The notes: generated by a model from the letters alone, not told the origin. A DNA stretch of 64,000 nt from Salinispora vitiensis (GCF_000378825.1 NZ_KB900388.1:4347901-4411900); one strand, 5' to 3'; shown: positions 43,680 to 52,332, numbered from the stretch's first letter. Program-made: numbers and translations.

Positions 43680-43685
43680 TACCGT
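43680..43685 (+). promoter_or_regulatory. -10 box for the first kinase gene of the pair
   Basis: TACCGT, 6 bases before a GTG (43692) and 9 before the ATG (43695). The same box precedes the paralogue at 45460-45465, so the promoter was duplicated with the gene. Confidence 0.5.
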
Positions 43686-43694
43686 TTTTAGGTG

Positions 43695-45074
43695 ATGTCG
43701 AACGCACCCTCGGAACTCGTCGCTGGTCGGTACCGGCTCTTGTCGCCGCTCGGTCAGGGCGGTATGGGTCGGGTGTGGAAGGCGCAGGACGAGGTGCTGC
43801 ACCGGACTGTGGCGATTAAGGAGTTGGTGCCGCCGCCCGGTCTCACCGATGAGGAGCGCCGCGAGATGCGGGAGCGTTCGCTGCGCGAGGCGCGGGCGAT
43901 CGCTCGTCTCAACAATGGCAACGTCGTTCGCATCTTCGATGTGCTGCGGACCGATGGTGATCCGTGGATCGTGATGGAGTACGTGGCGTCGAAGTCTCTG
44001 CACGGCACGCTCGCCGAGCAGGGGCCGGTGTCGCCGGCTCAGGGGGTGCAGATCGGTCTGGGGGTGCTGGGTGCGCTGAAGGCGGCGCATCGGGCGGGGG
44101 TGATGCACCGGGACGTCAAGCCGGGCAACGTGTTGCTCGGTGAGGACGGGCGGGTGGTGTTGACCGATTTCGGTATTGCCACGGTTCCGGGTGACCCGAA
44201 TGTCACCCGCACCGGCATGCTGCTCGGCTCCCCTGCCTACCTCGCCCCGGAACGGGCGCAGGACGGTACCGCCGGGCCGGAGGCGGATCTCTGGTCGCTG
44301 GGGGCGACCCTGTACGCGGCGGTGGAGGGCAAGTCGCCGTACGCCCGTCCCTCGGCGATCGCCACGCTCGCGGCGCTGGCCACCGAGCCGCCGCCGCCGC
44401 CGAAGAACGCCGGCCCGCTGCGCCCGGTACTCGACGGCCTGCTGCATAAGGATCCAACCCGGCGGATCACCGCCGAGGCGGCGGAGGAGTTACTGCGCCG
44501 AGCAGCCGACGCCGCCTCCACCGCGATGCCGGCCAACACCCGCCCGACCAACGCCCGTCCGGTCGCCAGTCCTCCGGCGGTGCCGGTCGGACCTCCGGCG
44601 GTGCCGGTCGGACCTCCGGCGGTGCCGGTCGGACCTCCGGCGGTGCCGGTCGGACCTCCTGCGGTGCCGGTCGGACCTCCGGCGGTGCCGGTCGGACCTC
44701 CGGCGGCCCGCGCGGACGCCGGGCTGGCGGCGAAGGCCGGCGAGTCGGGTGCCCCGGCACCGCCCGTGCCCCCGCCAGCCGCGCCCCCACTAGCCGTGCC
44801 CCCGCCAGCCGTGCCCGGTGCCGGTGCGAAGCGTTACTCCACCCGCCAGAGGTGGTTGTTCAGTACCGTGGCGGGTCTGCTGCTGCTCGGTGCCGTGCTG
44901 TTTTCCGGGTGGCTACTCGCCACCCGACCCCTGCTCGGTGCCGTGGCGGGCCTGTTGCTGCTCGGTGCCGTGATGGCCTATCCCCGGCGCACCCCGGACG
45001 ACGACGGCGTAGATCCGGATGCCGTCCGGTCCGATGCCGCGCCCACCCGCGGCTCGGGCGCCTTCCACGGCTGA
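43695..45074 (+). CDS. Serine/threonine protein kinase, copy 1, with Pro-rich repeat and two C-terminal helices
   Basis: A 460-residue kinase, active by motif. The glycine loop is LSPLGQGGMGRVWKAQ, the ATP lysine VAIKEL (about 41), the catalytic loop HRDVKPGNVLL (about 139) and DFGIAT (about 159). After the kinase domain come six tandem PPAVPVG units (about residues 293-334), then a Pro/Ala linker. Two short related hydrophobic segments follow (about 386-430; AGLLLLGAV occurs twice). The C-terminal tail is only about 28 residues, so there is no extracellular sensor domain, unlike copy 2. The kinase part is nearly identical at DNA level to 45473-46240. Start ATG 43695 (MSNAPSEL) or GTG 43692. 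Confidence 0.9.
   Translation: MSNAPSELVAGRYRLLSPLGQGGMGRVWKAQDEVLHRTVAIKELVPPPGLTDEERREMRERSLREARAIARLNNGNVVRIFDVLRTDGDPWIVMEYVASKSLHGTLAEQGPVSPAQGVQIGLGVLGALKAAHRAGVMHRDVKPGNVLLGEDGRVVLTDFGIATVPGDPNVTRTGMLLGSPAYLAPERAQDGTAGPEADLWSLGATLYAAVEGKSPYARPSAIATLAALATEPPPPPKNAGPLRPVLDGLLHKDPTRRITAEAAEELLRRAADAASTAMPANTRPTNARPVASPPAVPVGPPAVPVGPPAVPVGPPAVPVGPPAVPVGPPAVPVGPPAARADAGLAAKAGESGAPAPPVPPPAAPPLAVPPPAVPGAGAKRYSTRQRWLFSTVAGLLLLGAVLFSGWLLATRPLLGAVAGLLLLGAVMAYPRRTPDDDGVDPDAVRSDAAPTRGSGAFHG
44571..44696 (+). repeat. Six 21-base in-frame tandem repeats
   Basis: Six copies of a 21-base unit beginning CCTCCGGCGGTG, encoding PPAVPVG each time. One copy has T for C in its second codon. They are so uniform that recent expansion by slippage is likely. 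Copy 2 of the kinase lacks them. Confidence 0.9.
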
Positions 45075-45094
45075 AGGCGGCTAGCTCGGGTGGT

Positions 45095-45126
45095 GACCCC
45101 GGGGCGGGCTCGCCGGTACCGGGGTC
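45095..45126. terminator. Bidirectional terminator between kinase copy 1 and accE
   Basis: GACCCCGG (45095-45102) pairs with CCGGGGTC (45119-45126). An inner stem, GGCG-GGCT-CGCC, extends it past a 4-base bulge. It lies in the 95-base gap between convergent stops. Confidence 0.6.
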
Positions 45127-45169
45127 CTCGGTGTAGACCGAAGAACTCGGTGCGGAGCGGAAGTCGTCG

Positions 45170-45382
45170 TCAGCGGGGCAGGCCGGAGGCGCGCCAGGCG
45201 TCCGGGCCGGCGGCGAGGCCGGAATTGGCGGGGCGGGCGCCGCGTGCCCAGGCGGAAGCCGTAGGTGGGGCGGGGGTTGTCGCCGGCCTGGGGTGAACGA
45301 CGATCGCGCCCACCAGGGCGGCCAACTCCTCAGCGGTCGGCGTGCCACGAACGACGCGGAACAGTGGCTCCTCGGCAGACAT
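45170..45382 (-). CDS. accE: Acyl-CoA carboxylase epsilon subunit
   Basis: A 70-residue protein with the signature of actinobacterial AccE/PccE. It begins EEPLFRVVRGTPTAEELAAL, then has the short linker and the C-terminal AWARGARPANSGLAAGPDAW motif. Epsilon subunits stabilise and activate the alpha-beta carboxylase complex. Normally it follows accB directly. Here an M50-like protease and a kinase gene on the other strand separate them by about 2.9 kb. It is divergent from kinase copy 2 with about 90 bases between starts. Confidence 0.9.
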   Translation of the reverse strand: MSAEEPLFRVVRGTPTAEELAALVGAIVVHPRPATTPAPPTASAWARGARPANSGLAAGPDAWRASGLPR

Positions 45383-45459
45383 GGCGTCAGCGTACGCGTG
45401 GAATTTGGATCTTCGTTGCGCGGTGGCGTGCCGCCCGAGTTGCCGCCCTCGCCGCCGGG

Positions 45460-45465
45460 TACCGT
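45460..45465 (+). promoter_or_regulatory. -10 box for kinase copy 2
   Basis: TACCGT, 7 bases before the ATG at 45473. Upstream sequence shared with copy 1 (GGATCTTCGTTG about 65-70 bases before each start) shows a duplicated promoter. Confidence 0.5.
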
Positions 45466-45472
45466 TTCAGCG

Positions 45473-47347
45473 ATGTCGAACGCACCCTCGGAACTCGTCG
45501 CTGGTCGGTACCGGCTCTTGTCGCCGCTCGGTCAGGGCGGTATGGGTCGGGTGTGGAAGGCGCAGGACGAGGTGCTGCACCGGACTGTGGCTATCAAGGA
45601 GTTGGTGCCGCCGCCCGGTCTCACCGATGAGGAGCGCCGCGAGATGCGGGAGCGTTCGCTGCGCGAGGCGCGGGCGATCGCTCGTCTCAATCACGTCAAC
45701 GTCGTTCGCATCTTCGATGTGCTGCGGACCGATGGTGATCCGTGGATCGTGATGGAGTACGTGGCGTCGAAGTCCCTCCAGGACACGCTCGCCGAGCAGG
45801 GGCCGGTGTCGCCGGCTCAGGGGGTGCAGATCGGTCTGGGGGTGCTGGGTGCGCTGAAGGCGGCGCATCGGGCGGGGGTGATGCACCGGGACGTCAAGCC
45901 GGGCAACGTGTTGCTCGGTGAGGACGGGCGGGTGGTGTTGACCGACTTCGGTCTCGCCACGGTTCCGGGTGACCCGAATGTCACCCGCACCGGCATGGTG
46001 CTCGGCTCACCCGCGTACATCGCGCCCGAGCGGGCCCGGGACGGTACCGCCGGGCCGGAGGCGGATCTCTGGTCGCTGGGGGCGACCCTGTACGCGGCGG
46101 TGGAGGGCAAGTCGCCGTATGCCCGTCCCTCGGCGATCGCCACGCTCGCGGCGCTGGCCACCGAGCCGCCGCCGCCACCGAAGAACGCCGGCCCGCTGCG
46201 CCCGGTGCTCAACGGTCTGCTGCGTAAGGATCCGACCGATCGGATCACCGCCGAGGTGGCGGAGCGGCTACTGCGCCGAGCCGGCGGCAAGCGTTCGCAG
46301 CTCATCCCGCTGCTGTCCGGCGTACGCCGGCCGGGGCCGAACCGTCGTCCGGGGCGGACGCCGGCGTCGGTGCCGGCGCCACGACCGGCGCCGACGCTGC
46401 CCGAACCCCCGGCGTCGGCGGCACCGCCGTCGCCCGGCGCGCCACCACCGGCGGTCGAGCCGCCGGCCGATGCCGCCCCCACCGCGAAGGTGACGGGTGC
46501 CGGCCCGACCGCGCCGGTCAATCCTCCGGTGGGCCGGCCGGATGCCGATCCGACGGCGAAGCTCGGTGGGCTGTCGGCCCCGGCATGGTCCGTGCCCCCG
46601 CCCGGCGGACCCGGGGCCGGTATGAAGCGTCACGCCACCCGTCGCAACCTGCTGATCGGTGCCGTGGTGGTCCTGCTCCTGCTTGGTCTCGCGGTGGCCT
46701 ATCCCCGGCTCGCCACGCAGGATGAGGGAGCGGGCCCGGGTGCCGTCGCGACCGGTGCCGGTGCCACCACGGCTCCGGCCAACTCGGCTCCGAGCGCCAC
46801 GGCGCCGACGAGCCCCCCGTCGACCAGCGCCAGCCCTCCATCGACCAGCGCCAGCCCGACCCCGAGTGGCACGGTGGGCGCGGCCCTGCCGGCCGGCTGG
46901 AAGCTACACCGGGACGCCACGGGATTTGTGGTGCCGGTGCCGCCGGGGTTCTACCTGGACTACCGCCGGCAATGGGGTCGGGGGCCGGAGGACTATCGGG
47001 TCCGGTTCTCCGACGGTCAGGGGCGGTCCCTGCTCATCGACCAGACGACGACGCCACTGGACGATGCCGTGGCCGACTGGCGTAAGCAGGAGGCCGCCCG
47101 ACGCGACGGCTACGCTGGCTACCAGCACGTCAAGATCGTTTCGGTGGACTACTGGGATGAGGCCGCCGACTGGGAGTGGATCTTCGATGACGACTACGGA
47201 CGTCGGCTGCACGTCCGAAATCGTGGCTTCGTGACCGCGCCCGACAAGGGGTACGCGATCCGCTGGGACTGCCCGGAGGACGACTGGGCGGCGAACGAGT
47301 CAAACTTCGAGCTCATCGCCACCGGGTTTGTGCCGGTACGTAGCTGA
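45473..47347 (+). CDS. Transmembrane serine/threonine protein kinase, copy 2, with external domain
   Basis: A 624-residue kinase whose first 255 residues or so almost repeat copy 1, with intact VAIKEL, HRDVKPGNVLL and DFGLAT. A Pro/Ala-rich linker leads to one membrane helix (LLIGAVVVLLLLGLAVAYP, about 391-410). A Ser/Thr/Pro-rich spacer and an extracellular domain of about 160 residues follow (LPAGWKLHRDATGFVVPVPP to ATGFVPVRS). That domain contains a single Cys (RWDCPEDD). It resembles the extracellular part of the kinase at 11412-13421 in style (WxExx..D..GRR..). Leaderless start at ATG 45473; the frame is open upstream without homology. Confidence 0.92.
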   Translation: MSNAPSELVAGRYRLLSPLGQGGMGRVWKAQDEVLHRTVAIKELVPPPGLTDEERREMRERSLREARAIARLNHVNVVRIFDVLRTDGDPWIVMEYVASKSLQDTLAEQGPVSPAQGVQIGLGVLGALKAAHRAGVMHRDVKPGNVLLGEDGRVVLTDFGLATVPGDPNVTRTGMVLGSPAYIAPERARDGTAGPEADLWSLGATLYAAVEGKSPYARPSAIATLAALATEPPPPPKNAGPLRPVLNGLLRKDPTDRITAEVAERLLRRAGGKRSQLIPLLSGVRRPGPNRRPGRTPASVPAPRPAPTLPEPPASAAPPSPGAPPPAVEPPADAAPTAKVTGAGPTAPVNPPVGRPDADPTAKLGGLSAPAWSVPPPGGPGAGMKRHATRRNLLIGAVVVLLLLGLAVAYPRLATQDEGAGPGAVATGAGATTAPANSAPSATAPTSPPSTSASPPSTSASPTPSGTVGAALPAGWKLHRDATGFVVPVPPGFYLDYRRQWGRGPEDYRVRFSDGQGRSLLIDQTTTPLDDAVADWRKQEAARRDGYAGYQHVKIVSVDYWDEAADWEWIFDDDYGRRLHVRNRGFVTAPDKGYAIRWDCPEDDWAANESNFELIATGFVPVRS

Positions 47348-47408
47348 TCCCGTCGCGGCTGGCCGAGGGGGGCCAGATCGGGCCGGCGGCGGGCCGGGAC
47401 GCGGGCGG

Positions 47409-47414
47409 TAGGCT
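47409..47414 (+). promoter_or_regulatory. -10 box for the M50-like gene
   Basis: TAGGCT, 8 bases before the first of two adjacent ATGs (47423). Leaderless or nearly so. Confidence 0.4.
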
Positions 47415-47422
47415 CCCCGCCC

Positions 47423-48166
47423 ATGATGTCGATCGACGGTCTGACCGGTATCTGGGACACACTGCTCGGCGCACAGCCGGACCCGCCTCCGCTGCTGGTG
47501 CTGTTGACGGGCGTGGGGGCGTTGGTCTTGGTCAGCGCCGGGCGCCCCTGGCGGGTCGCCCGCAACGCGATCACCATCGCCCACGAGGGCGGGCACGCCC
47601 TAGCCGCCCTGCTCACCGGCCGTCGCCTGCACGGCATCCGGCTGCACTCGGACACCTCCGGGCTCACCCTCTCCGCCGGTCGCCCCACCGGCCCCGGCAT
47701 GGTGATCACCCTGCTCGCCGGCTACCTGGCTCCACCGTTGGTCGGGCTCGCCGGCGCCGGAATCCTCGGTGGCAACCGGATCACCCTGCTGTTGTGGATC
47801 GCCGTCGCGCTGCTGCTGGCCATGCTGGTCCTGATCCGCAACGTTTTCGGAGTGCTGTCGCTGCTGGTCACCGGAGGGCTCGTACTCGCCGTCTCCTGGT
47901 ACGCCACACCGCAGGTGCAGGCGGCGTTCGCGTACACCGGGGTGTGGTTCCTGCTGCTCGGCGGTGTCCGCCCGGTGGTCGAGCTACAACGGCTCCGCGC
48001 CCGCGGTCGGATGCCCGCCTCCGACGCCGACCAACTCGCCGGCATCACCCCCTTCCCCGCGTTCTTCTGGGTCACGGTGTTCGCCCTGGTCAACCTGGTC
48101 GTGCTGGGCTTCGGCGCGGCGCTGTTGGCTGGCCCGGCCTGGACCGGGTACGGGCTGATCGGCTGA
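47423..48166 (+). CDS. M50-like integral membrane metallopeptidase
   Basis: A 247-residue membrane protein with HEGGHALAALLTGRRLHGI (HExxH about residues 54-58) in a hydrophobic region, the mark of site-2-type M50 proteases. A second metal ligand would be expected in a later helix; DADQLAGITPFPAFFW (about 205) is the candidate. About six or seven helices are present. The gene lies 75 bases after kinase copy 2, but TAGGCT 8 bases before the ATG suggests its own promoter. Its substrate is unknown. Confidence 0.85.
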   Translation: MMSIDGLTGIWDTLLGAQPDPPPLLVLLTGVGALVLVSAGRPWRVARNAITIAHEGGHALAALLTGRRLHGIRLHSDTSGLTLSAGRPTGPGMVITLLAGYLAPPLVGLAGAGILGGNRITLLLWIAVALLLAMLVLIRNVFGVLSLLVTGGLVLAVSWYATPQVQAAFAYTGVWFLLLGGVRPVVELQRLRARGRMPASDADQLAGITPFPAFFWVTVFALVNLVVLGFGAALLAGPAWTGYGLIG

Positions 48167-48230
48167 GCCGGGCCGCCCGGGATGGCCCAGTCGGGGCGGG
48201 AAAGCCGGGAGCTGCCGGTGCTCCTCGTCA

Positions 48231-48273
48231 GCGTGGTCGGCGAGGCGGAACTGGTCCGCCTCGCCGACCACGC
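48231..48273. terminator. Terminator with perfect 19-bp stem
   Basis: Arms at 48231-48249 and 48255-48273 are exactly complementary over 19 bases, loop ACTGG. The arms include GTGGTCGGCGAGGCGGA on the left. It lies between the convergent M50-like gene and accB and should stop transcripts from both sides. Confidence 0.85.
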
Positions 48274-48275
48274 AC

Positions 48276-49859
48276 CTACAGCGGGATGTTGCCGTGCTTC
48301 TTCGGGGGAAGGGTCTCGCGCTTGGTACGCAGTACCCGCAGCGCGCGGACAATCTGTGCCCGGGTCTCGTGCGGCGGGATGACCGAGTCGATGTAGCCGC
48401 GCTCGGCGGCGATGTACGGGTTGGCGAGGGTGTCCTCGTATTCGGTGATCAGCTCGGCGCGTCGCGCCGCCGGGTCGGCGGCGCCGGCCAGCTCCTGCCG
48501 GTGCAGGATGTTGACCGCCCCCTGCGCACCCATCACCGCGATCTGGGCGGTCGGCCAGGCGAAGTTCAGGTCCGCGCCGAGGTGCTTGGAGCCCATGACG
48601 TCGTACGCACCGCCGTACGCCTTGCGGGTGATGACGGTGACCTTCCCGACGGTGGCCTCGGCGTACGCGTAGATGAGCTTCGCGCCCCGGCGGATGATGC
48701 CCTCCCACTCCTGGCTGGTGCCGGGGAGGAAGCCGGGTACGTCCACGAAGGTGAGTACCGGAATGTTGAACGCGTCGCAGGTGCGGACGAAGCGCGCGGC
48801 CTTCTCCGACGCGGCGATGTCCAGCGTGCCGGCGAAGTGCATGGGCTGGTTGGCGACCACGCCGACCGGCCGGCCCTCGACCCGGCCGTAGCCGACGATC
48901 AGGTTCTGCGCGTACAGCGGCTGCACCTCAAGGAACTCGCCCTCGTCGAGGACGTGCTCGATGACCTGGTGCATGTCGTACGGCTGGTTCGCCGAGTCCG
49001 GGATGAGGGTGTCCAGCTCCCGGTCCTCGTCGCTGATCTCGAGGTCCATGTCGACCGGGTACGTGACCGGCTCGTCCAGGTTGTTCGACGGCAGGTACGA
49101 CAGCAGCGCCTTGACGTACTCGATCGCGTCCTCCTCGTCGGTGGCGAGGTAGTGCGCGTTGCCGCTGCGCGAGTTGTGCGTACGGGCGCCGCCCAGCTCC
49201 TCCATGGCGACGTCCTCACCGGTGACGGTTTTGATCACGTCTGGGCCGGTGATGAACATGTGTGAGGTCTGGTCGACCATGACGGTGAAGTCGGTGACCG
49301 CGGGCGAGTAGACGGCGCCGCCCGCGCACGGGCCGAGAATGAGCGAGATCTGTGGGATGACGCCACTGGCCCGTACGTTGCGGAAGAAGATCTCGCCGTA
49401 GAGGCCGAGCGAGGCGACACCCTCCTGGATTCGGGCCCCGCCGGAGTCGTTGATCCCGATGACCGGGCATCCGATCTTCATGGCCAGGTCCATCACCTTG
49501 ACGATCTTCTCGCCGAAGACCTCGCCGAGGGAGCCGCCGAAGACCGTGAAGTCCTGCGCGAAGACGCAGACCTGGCGGCCGTCGATGGTCCCGTAGCCGG
49601 TGATGACGCCGTCGCCGTAGGGGCGGGCTTCCGCCAGTCCGAAGTTGGTGGACCGGTGTCGGGCCAGTTCGTCCAGTTCGACGAAGGAGCCGGGGTCGAG
49701 GAGGAGCTCGATCCGCTCCCGCGCGGTTTTCTTGCCCCGTGCGTGCTGCTTGTCCACGGCGCGCGCCGACCCGGCGTGCACCGCCTCGTCGATCCGACGC
49801 TCCAGGTCCGCCAGCTTGCCCGCGGTGCTGTGGATGTTGGTCCCGGTCTCGGTAGTCAC
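48276..49859 (-). CDS. accB: Acyl-CoA carboxylase beta subunit (carboxyltransferase)
   Basis: A 527-residue carboxyltransferase of the AccD5/PccB type. It transfers the carboxyl group from biotin to acetyl- or propionyl-CoA. ARGKKTARERIELLLDPGSF, then GINDSGGARIQEG, GPCAGGAVYSPAVTDF and the C-terminal RKAYGGAYDVMGSKHLGADL are diagnostic. The residue before VMG in the last motif is Asp (AYDVMG), the position known to influence acetyl versus propionyl preference in Streptomyces PccB/AccB. The start is GTG 49859 (VTTETG), 6 bases after TATATT; the TTG one codon upstream is less likely. It is divergent from birA. Confidence 0.93.
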   Translation of the reverse strand: MTTETGTNIHSTAGKLADLERRIDEAVHAGSARAVDKQHARGKKTARERIELLLDPGSFVELDELARHRSTNFGLAEARPYGDGVITGYGTIDGRQVCVFAQDFTVFGGSLGEVFGEKIVKVMDLAMKIGCPVIGINDSGGARIQEGVASLGLYGEIFFRNVRASGVIPQISLILGPCAGGAVYSPAVTDFTVMVDQTSHMFITGPDVIKTVTGEDVAMEELGGARTHNSRSGNAHYLATDEEDAIEYVKALLSYLPSNNLDEPVTYPVDMDLEISDEDRELDTLIPDSANQPYDMHQVIEHVLDEGEFLEVQPLYAQNLIVGYGRVEGRPVGVVANQPMHFAGTLDIAASEKAARFVRTCDAFNIPVLTFVDVPGFLPGTSQEWEGIIRRGAKLIYAYAEATVGKVTVITRKAYGGAYDVMGSKHLGADLNFAWPTAQIAVMGAQGAVNILHRQELAGAADPAARRAELITEYEDTLANPYIAAERGYIDSVIPPHETRAQIVRALRVLRTKRETLPPKKHGNIPL

Positions 49860-49865
49860 CAAGGG

Positions 49866-49871
49866 AATATA
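49866..49871 (-). promoter_or_regulatory. -10 box for accB
   Basis: TATATT on the minus strand, 6 bases before the GTG at 49859, close to consensus and unusually AT-rich for this genome. Confidence 0.55.
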
Positions 49872-49932
49872 ACGATGGTTCAGCTCGGCGCCGCTGTGCA
49901 GTACGCCTCACCACCGGTCATCGGGTGGGCCG

Positions 49933-49938
49933 TAGGCT
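49933..49938 (+). promoter_or_regulatory. -10 box for birA
   Basis: TAGGCT, 6 bases before the ATG at 49945; leaderless geometry. It lies back to back with the accB promoter. Confidence 0.5.
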
Positions 49939-49944
49939 GGCGGG

Positions 49945-50820
49945 ATGCTGGGTTCCCCGTACACCGATCTGGATCGCCCACCACTGTCGGTGGCGCGGCT
50001 GCGTCGCGCGTTAGTTGCGCCGCACGGTTCGTGGGCCCGGCTGGAGCTGCTCGCCGAGACCGGTTCGACCAACGCGGACGTGGCCGAGTACGCCCGCTCC
50101 GGGGAGCCGGAGGGCCTGGTGTTGGTCGCGGAGCGGCAGCGTGCGGGGCGGGGCCGGCGGGGCCGCGACTGGCAGTCGCCGGCCCGGGCGGGGATCGCGA
50201 CCAGCGTCCTGCTTCGGCCGGGGGAGGCGGTGCCCGAGCGGGGCTGGGCGCCGGTGCCACCGTCGGCGTACGGGTGGCTGCCGCTGCTCGCCGGGGTGGC
50301 GCTGGTGCAGGCGGTGACCCGGCTGGCCGAGCTGGAGGCCACCCTCAAGTGGCCGAACGATCTGCTCGTCGGTGACGCGAAGTGCGGCGGGATCCTGGCC
50401 GAGGGGGTGCCGGTGGCGGGGGCGGCGGGGTCCCCCGCGATCGTCCTCGGCATCGGTCTGAACGTGACGCTTCGTGCTGACGAGTTGCCGGCGAACCCGA
50501 ATGGTCTGCCGGCGACGTCGCTGCAGTTGGCCGGTGCCGCCGCGACGGACCGGGATCCGTTGTTGCGGGCGCTGCTCCGGTCGTTGGGCGACTGGTACGG
50601 GCGGTGGCGTGCCGCGGAGGGCGACGCGGTGGCCAGTGGCCTGCGTGCGGCCTACCTGGCCGGCTGTGCCACCGTGGACCGTCCGGTCCGGGTGCTGCTG
50701 CCGGACGGTGGCGAGTTGACCGGTACGGCGACCGGCGTTGACTCCGACGGCCAGCTGGTGGTGGCCACCCCGGAAGCCACCCGGCACCTCTCCGCCGGCG
50801 ACATTCTGCACCTGCGCTGA
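49945..50820 (+). CDS. birA: Biotin--[acetyl-CoA-carboxylase] ligase
   Basis: A 291-residue biotin protein ligase without the N-terminal repressor helix-turn-helix of E. coli BirA. The biotinyl-AMP loop is ERQRAGRGRRGRDWQSP (about 60-76). TLKWPNDLLVGDAKCGGIL and GIGLNVTLRADELP (about 171) are the other signatures. The C-terminal SH3-like domain ends RHLSAGDILHLR. It activates the BCCP part of accA and is divergent from accB, a functional pairing. Leaderless start. Confidence 0.94.
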   Translation: MLGSPYTDLDRPPLSVARLRRALVAPHGSWARLELLAETGSTNADVAEYARSGEPEGLVLVAERQRAGRGRRGRDWQSPARAGIATSVLLRPGEAVPERGWAPVPPSAYGWLPLLAGVALVQAVTRLAELEATLKWPNDLLVGDAKCGGILAEGVPVAGAAGSPAIVLGIGLNVTLRADELPANPNGLPATSLQLAGAAATDRDPLLRALLRSLGDWYGRWRAAEGDAVASGLRAAYLAGCATVDRPVRVLLPDGGELTGTATGVDSDGQLVVATPEATRHLSAGDILHLR

Positions 50821-50945
50821 ACGGCCTGGGCTGACCCGGCGGGCCGGGCTCGGTAGCGGCTGTTGTCGCCCAGCCCGCGCGGCTGATGTCGTGGGGTGAG
50901 GTGAGCGGTTACGGTCTGCGCGTCCGATCTGTGCTGGAGGTACCC

Positions 50946-51515
50946 GTGGCGTTTCCTGAGGACGTGCTCACCGAGGACGAGCACGTCGTGCTGCATCTGC
51001 ATCCGCACTGGAAGGTCCTGGTCCGGCCGGCCGCGGTGACGGTTCTCGCCGTCGCGGTGGTGGTGGGCGCCTTGGTGCTGGCCCCCGATGGGGCTGGCCG
51101 GGCGGCGGTGTTGGTGGTGCTGGGCGGGGCGGCGCTGGTGGGGGTGCTCTGGTTCGCGCTCTGGCCGGCGTTGGTCTGGCAGGCGACCCACTACCTGTTC
51201 ACCAACGAGCGGGTGCTCATCCAGCAGGGTGTGCTCTCCCGGGACCGCCGGGACATCCCGCTCACCCGGGTCACCGACCATGCGATGCAGCAGCGCCTCA
51301 GCGAGCGGTTGTTCGGCTGCGGAACGCTGACCATCGATTCCGCGGGGGAGCGTGGGCGGACGGTGCTGGATGATGTGCCGCAGGTGGGGCGGGTGCAGAC
51401 GACGCTCTACGAGTTGGTGGAGGCGCAGTACGACCGGCCGCCCTCCGGCGACGCCGAGCTTCGGGAGGCGCTGACCGAGGCCCGGGACGGCAGGCCGTCC
51501 GGGGATTCGGGTTAA
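50946..51515 (+). CDS. PH-domain (bPH2) membrane protein
   Basis: A 189-residue protein. Two membrane helices (about residues 28-50 and 54-75) are followed by a bacterial PH domain. The PH part begins HYLFTNERVLIQQGVLSRDR and contains IPLTRVTDHAMQQRLSERLF and the glycine turn GCGTLTID. I choose GTG 50946 (VAFPEDVLTEDEHV) because GGAGG lies 6 bases upstream; a longer frame exists. Family members are widespread in actinobacteria and have no settled function. Confidence 0.88.
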   Translation: MAFPEDVLTEDEHVVLHLHPHWKVLVRPAAVTVLAVAVVVGALVLAPDGAGRAAVLVVLGGAALVGVLWFALWPALVWQATHYLFTNERVLIQQGVLSRDRRDIPLTRVTDHAMQQRLSERLFGCGTLTIDSAGERGRTVLDDVPQVGRVQTTLYELVEAQYDRPPSGDAELREALTEARDGRPSGDSG

Positions 51516-51623
51516 GCGGGTCCGATCGCAGCCGGGTCGAGCTGGGCCCGGGCGGGCTGGCCCGGCGACCGGATCCGGAAGGCGGGCGGCCTGGGCCGGT
51601 GCCCAACCCGGAGCCGGGCGCGG

Positions 51624-52319
51624 TCAGGGGCGACGGGATCGGCGGGTGCTCGTCTGGAGCTCTGCGGCGAGTTCGGCGGCCAGCTCCCGGTCCAGGTCGA
51701 GGCGGGCGTCCAACGGGATGGTCAGGCCTTGGATCGGTGTGCGGAGGGGTTGGTGGGTGCCCGGTGGCGGGGCGGTTTCCTCCAGCTCCGAGACCGACTC
51801 CGCCAGCTCGGCGACCGGGTCCATCTCAGCCATCGTGTCCCACTCGTCGCGGGGGATGCTGTGCCAGTTGTTGGTGTCCGGCGCCGGTGCGGGCTGGAAG
51901 ACGAATGTCCGGTAGGACCAGAACCGGAACAGCGTCGCCAGCAAGATACCCATCGTCTTGGCGAGGTTGAGGGCGAGCAGGCTGGTCACGCCGAGGCCGT
52001 ATTTGGCCGCGGCCAGCACCCCCAGCTCGATGAGGAGCCCCGCGCCGTTAAAAAGGAAGAAGAGGACATACTCGCGCCTAACCGCCGTTTTCGGGCGATC
52101 GCGGTACGTCCAATGGCGATTCATGAGGTACGACGTGATCGTCGCGGTGATGGTGGCGACGACCGTCGCCTTCAGTGCGCCGCCCTGGAAGACGGTGAGT
52201 GCAAGGGCGTTGAACACCGCGTAATTGATGACGGTGTTGACGCCCCCGACGATGCCGAATTTGAGCGCCTCATGCAGGAACTTCTGCCAACGCTCGGGCA
52301 GGAGACGGACAAGACGCAT
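51624..52319 (-). CDS. GtrA family membrane protein with long C-terminal tail
   Basis: A 231-residue protein. The GtrA domain (about residues 10-145) has four helices and the hallmarks FGIVGGVNTVINYAVFN, YLMNRHWTYRDR and LLATLFRFWSYRTFVF. A hydrophilic tail of about 85 residues (acidic, then Leu/Arg-rich) is unusual for the family. GtrA proteins are thought to flip lipid-linked sugars. The start ATG 52319 is 7 bases after TAAGGT on the minus strand; a GTG three codons upstream is less likely. A second GtrA gene lies just upstream. Confidence 0.87.
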   Translation of the reverse strand: MRLVRLLPERWQKFLHEALKFGIVGGVNTVINYAVFNALALTVFQGGALKATVVATITATITSYLMNRHWTYRDRPKTAVRREYVLFFLFNGAGLLIELGVLAAAKYGLGVTSLLALNLAKTMGILLATLFRFWSYRTFVFQPAPAPDTNNWHSIPRDEWDTMAEMDPVAELAESVSELEETAPPPGTHQPLRTPIQGLTIPLDARLDLDRELAAELAAELQTSTRRSRRP

Positions 52320-52326
52320 GCAGAAC

Positions 52327-52332
52327 ACCTTA
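52327..52332 (-). promoter_or_regulatory. -10 box for the GtrA gene at 52319
   Basis: TAAGGT on the minus strand, 7 bases before the ATG. Supports a separate leaderless transcript. Confidence 0.45.

Noticed and set aside
44571..44696. Direct repeats considered as a CRISPR array
   Set aside because: The repeats are contiguous 21-base units with no spacers and are in frame within a kinase gene.
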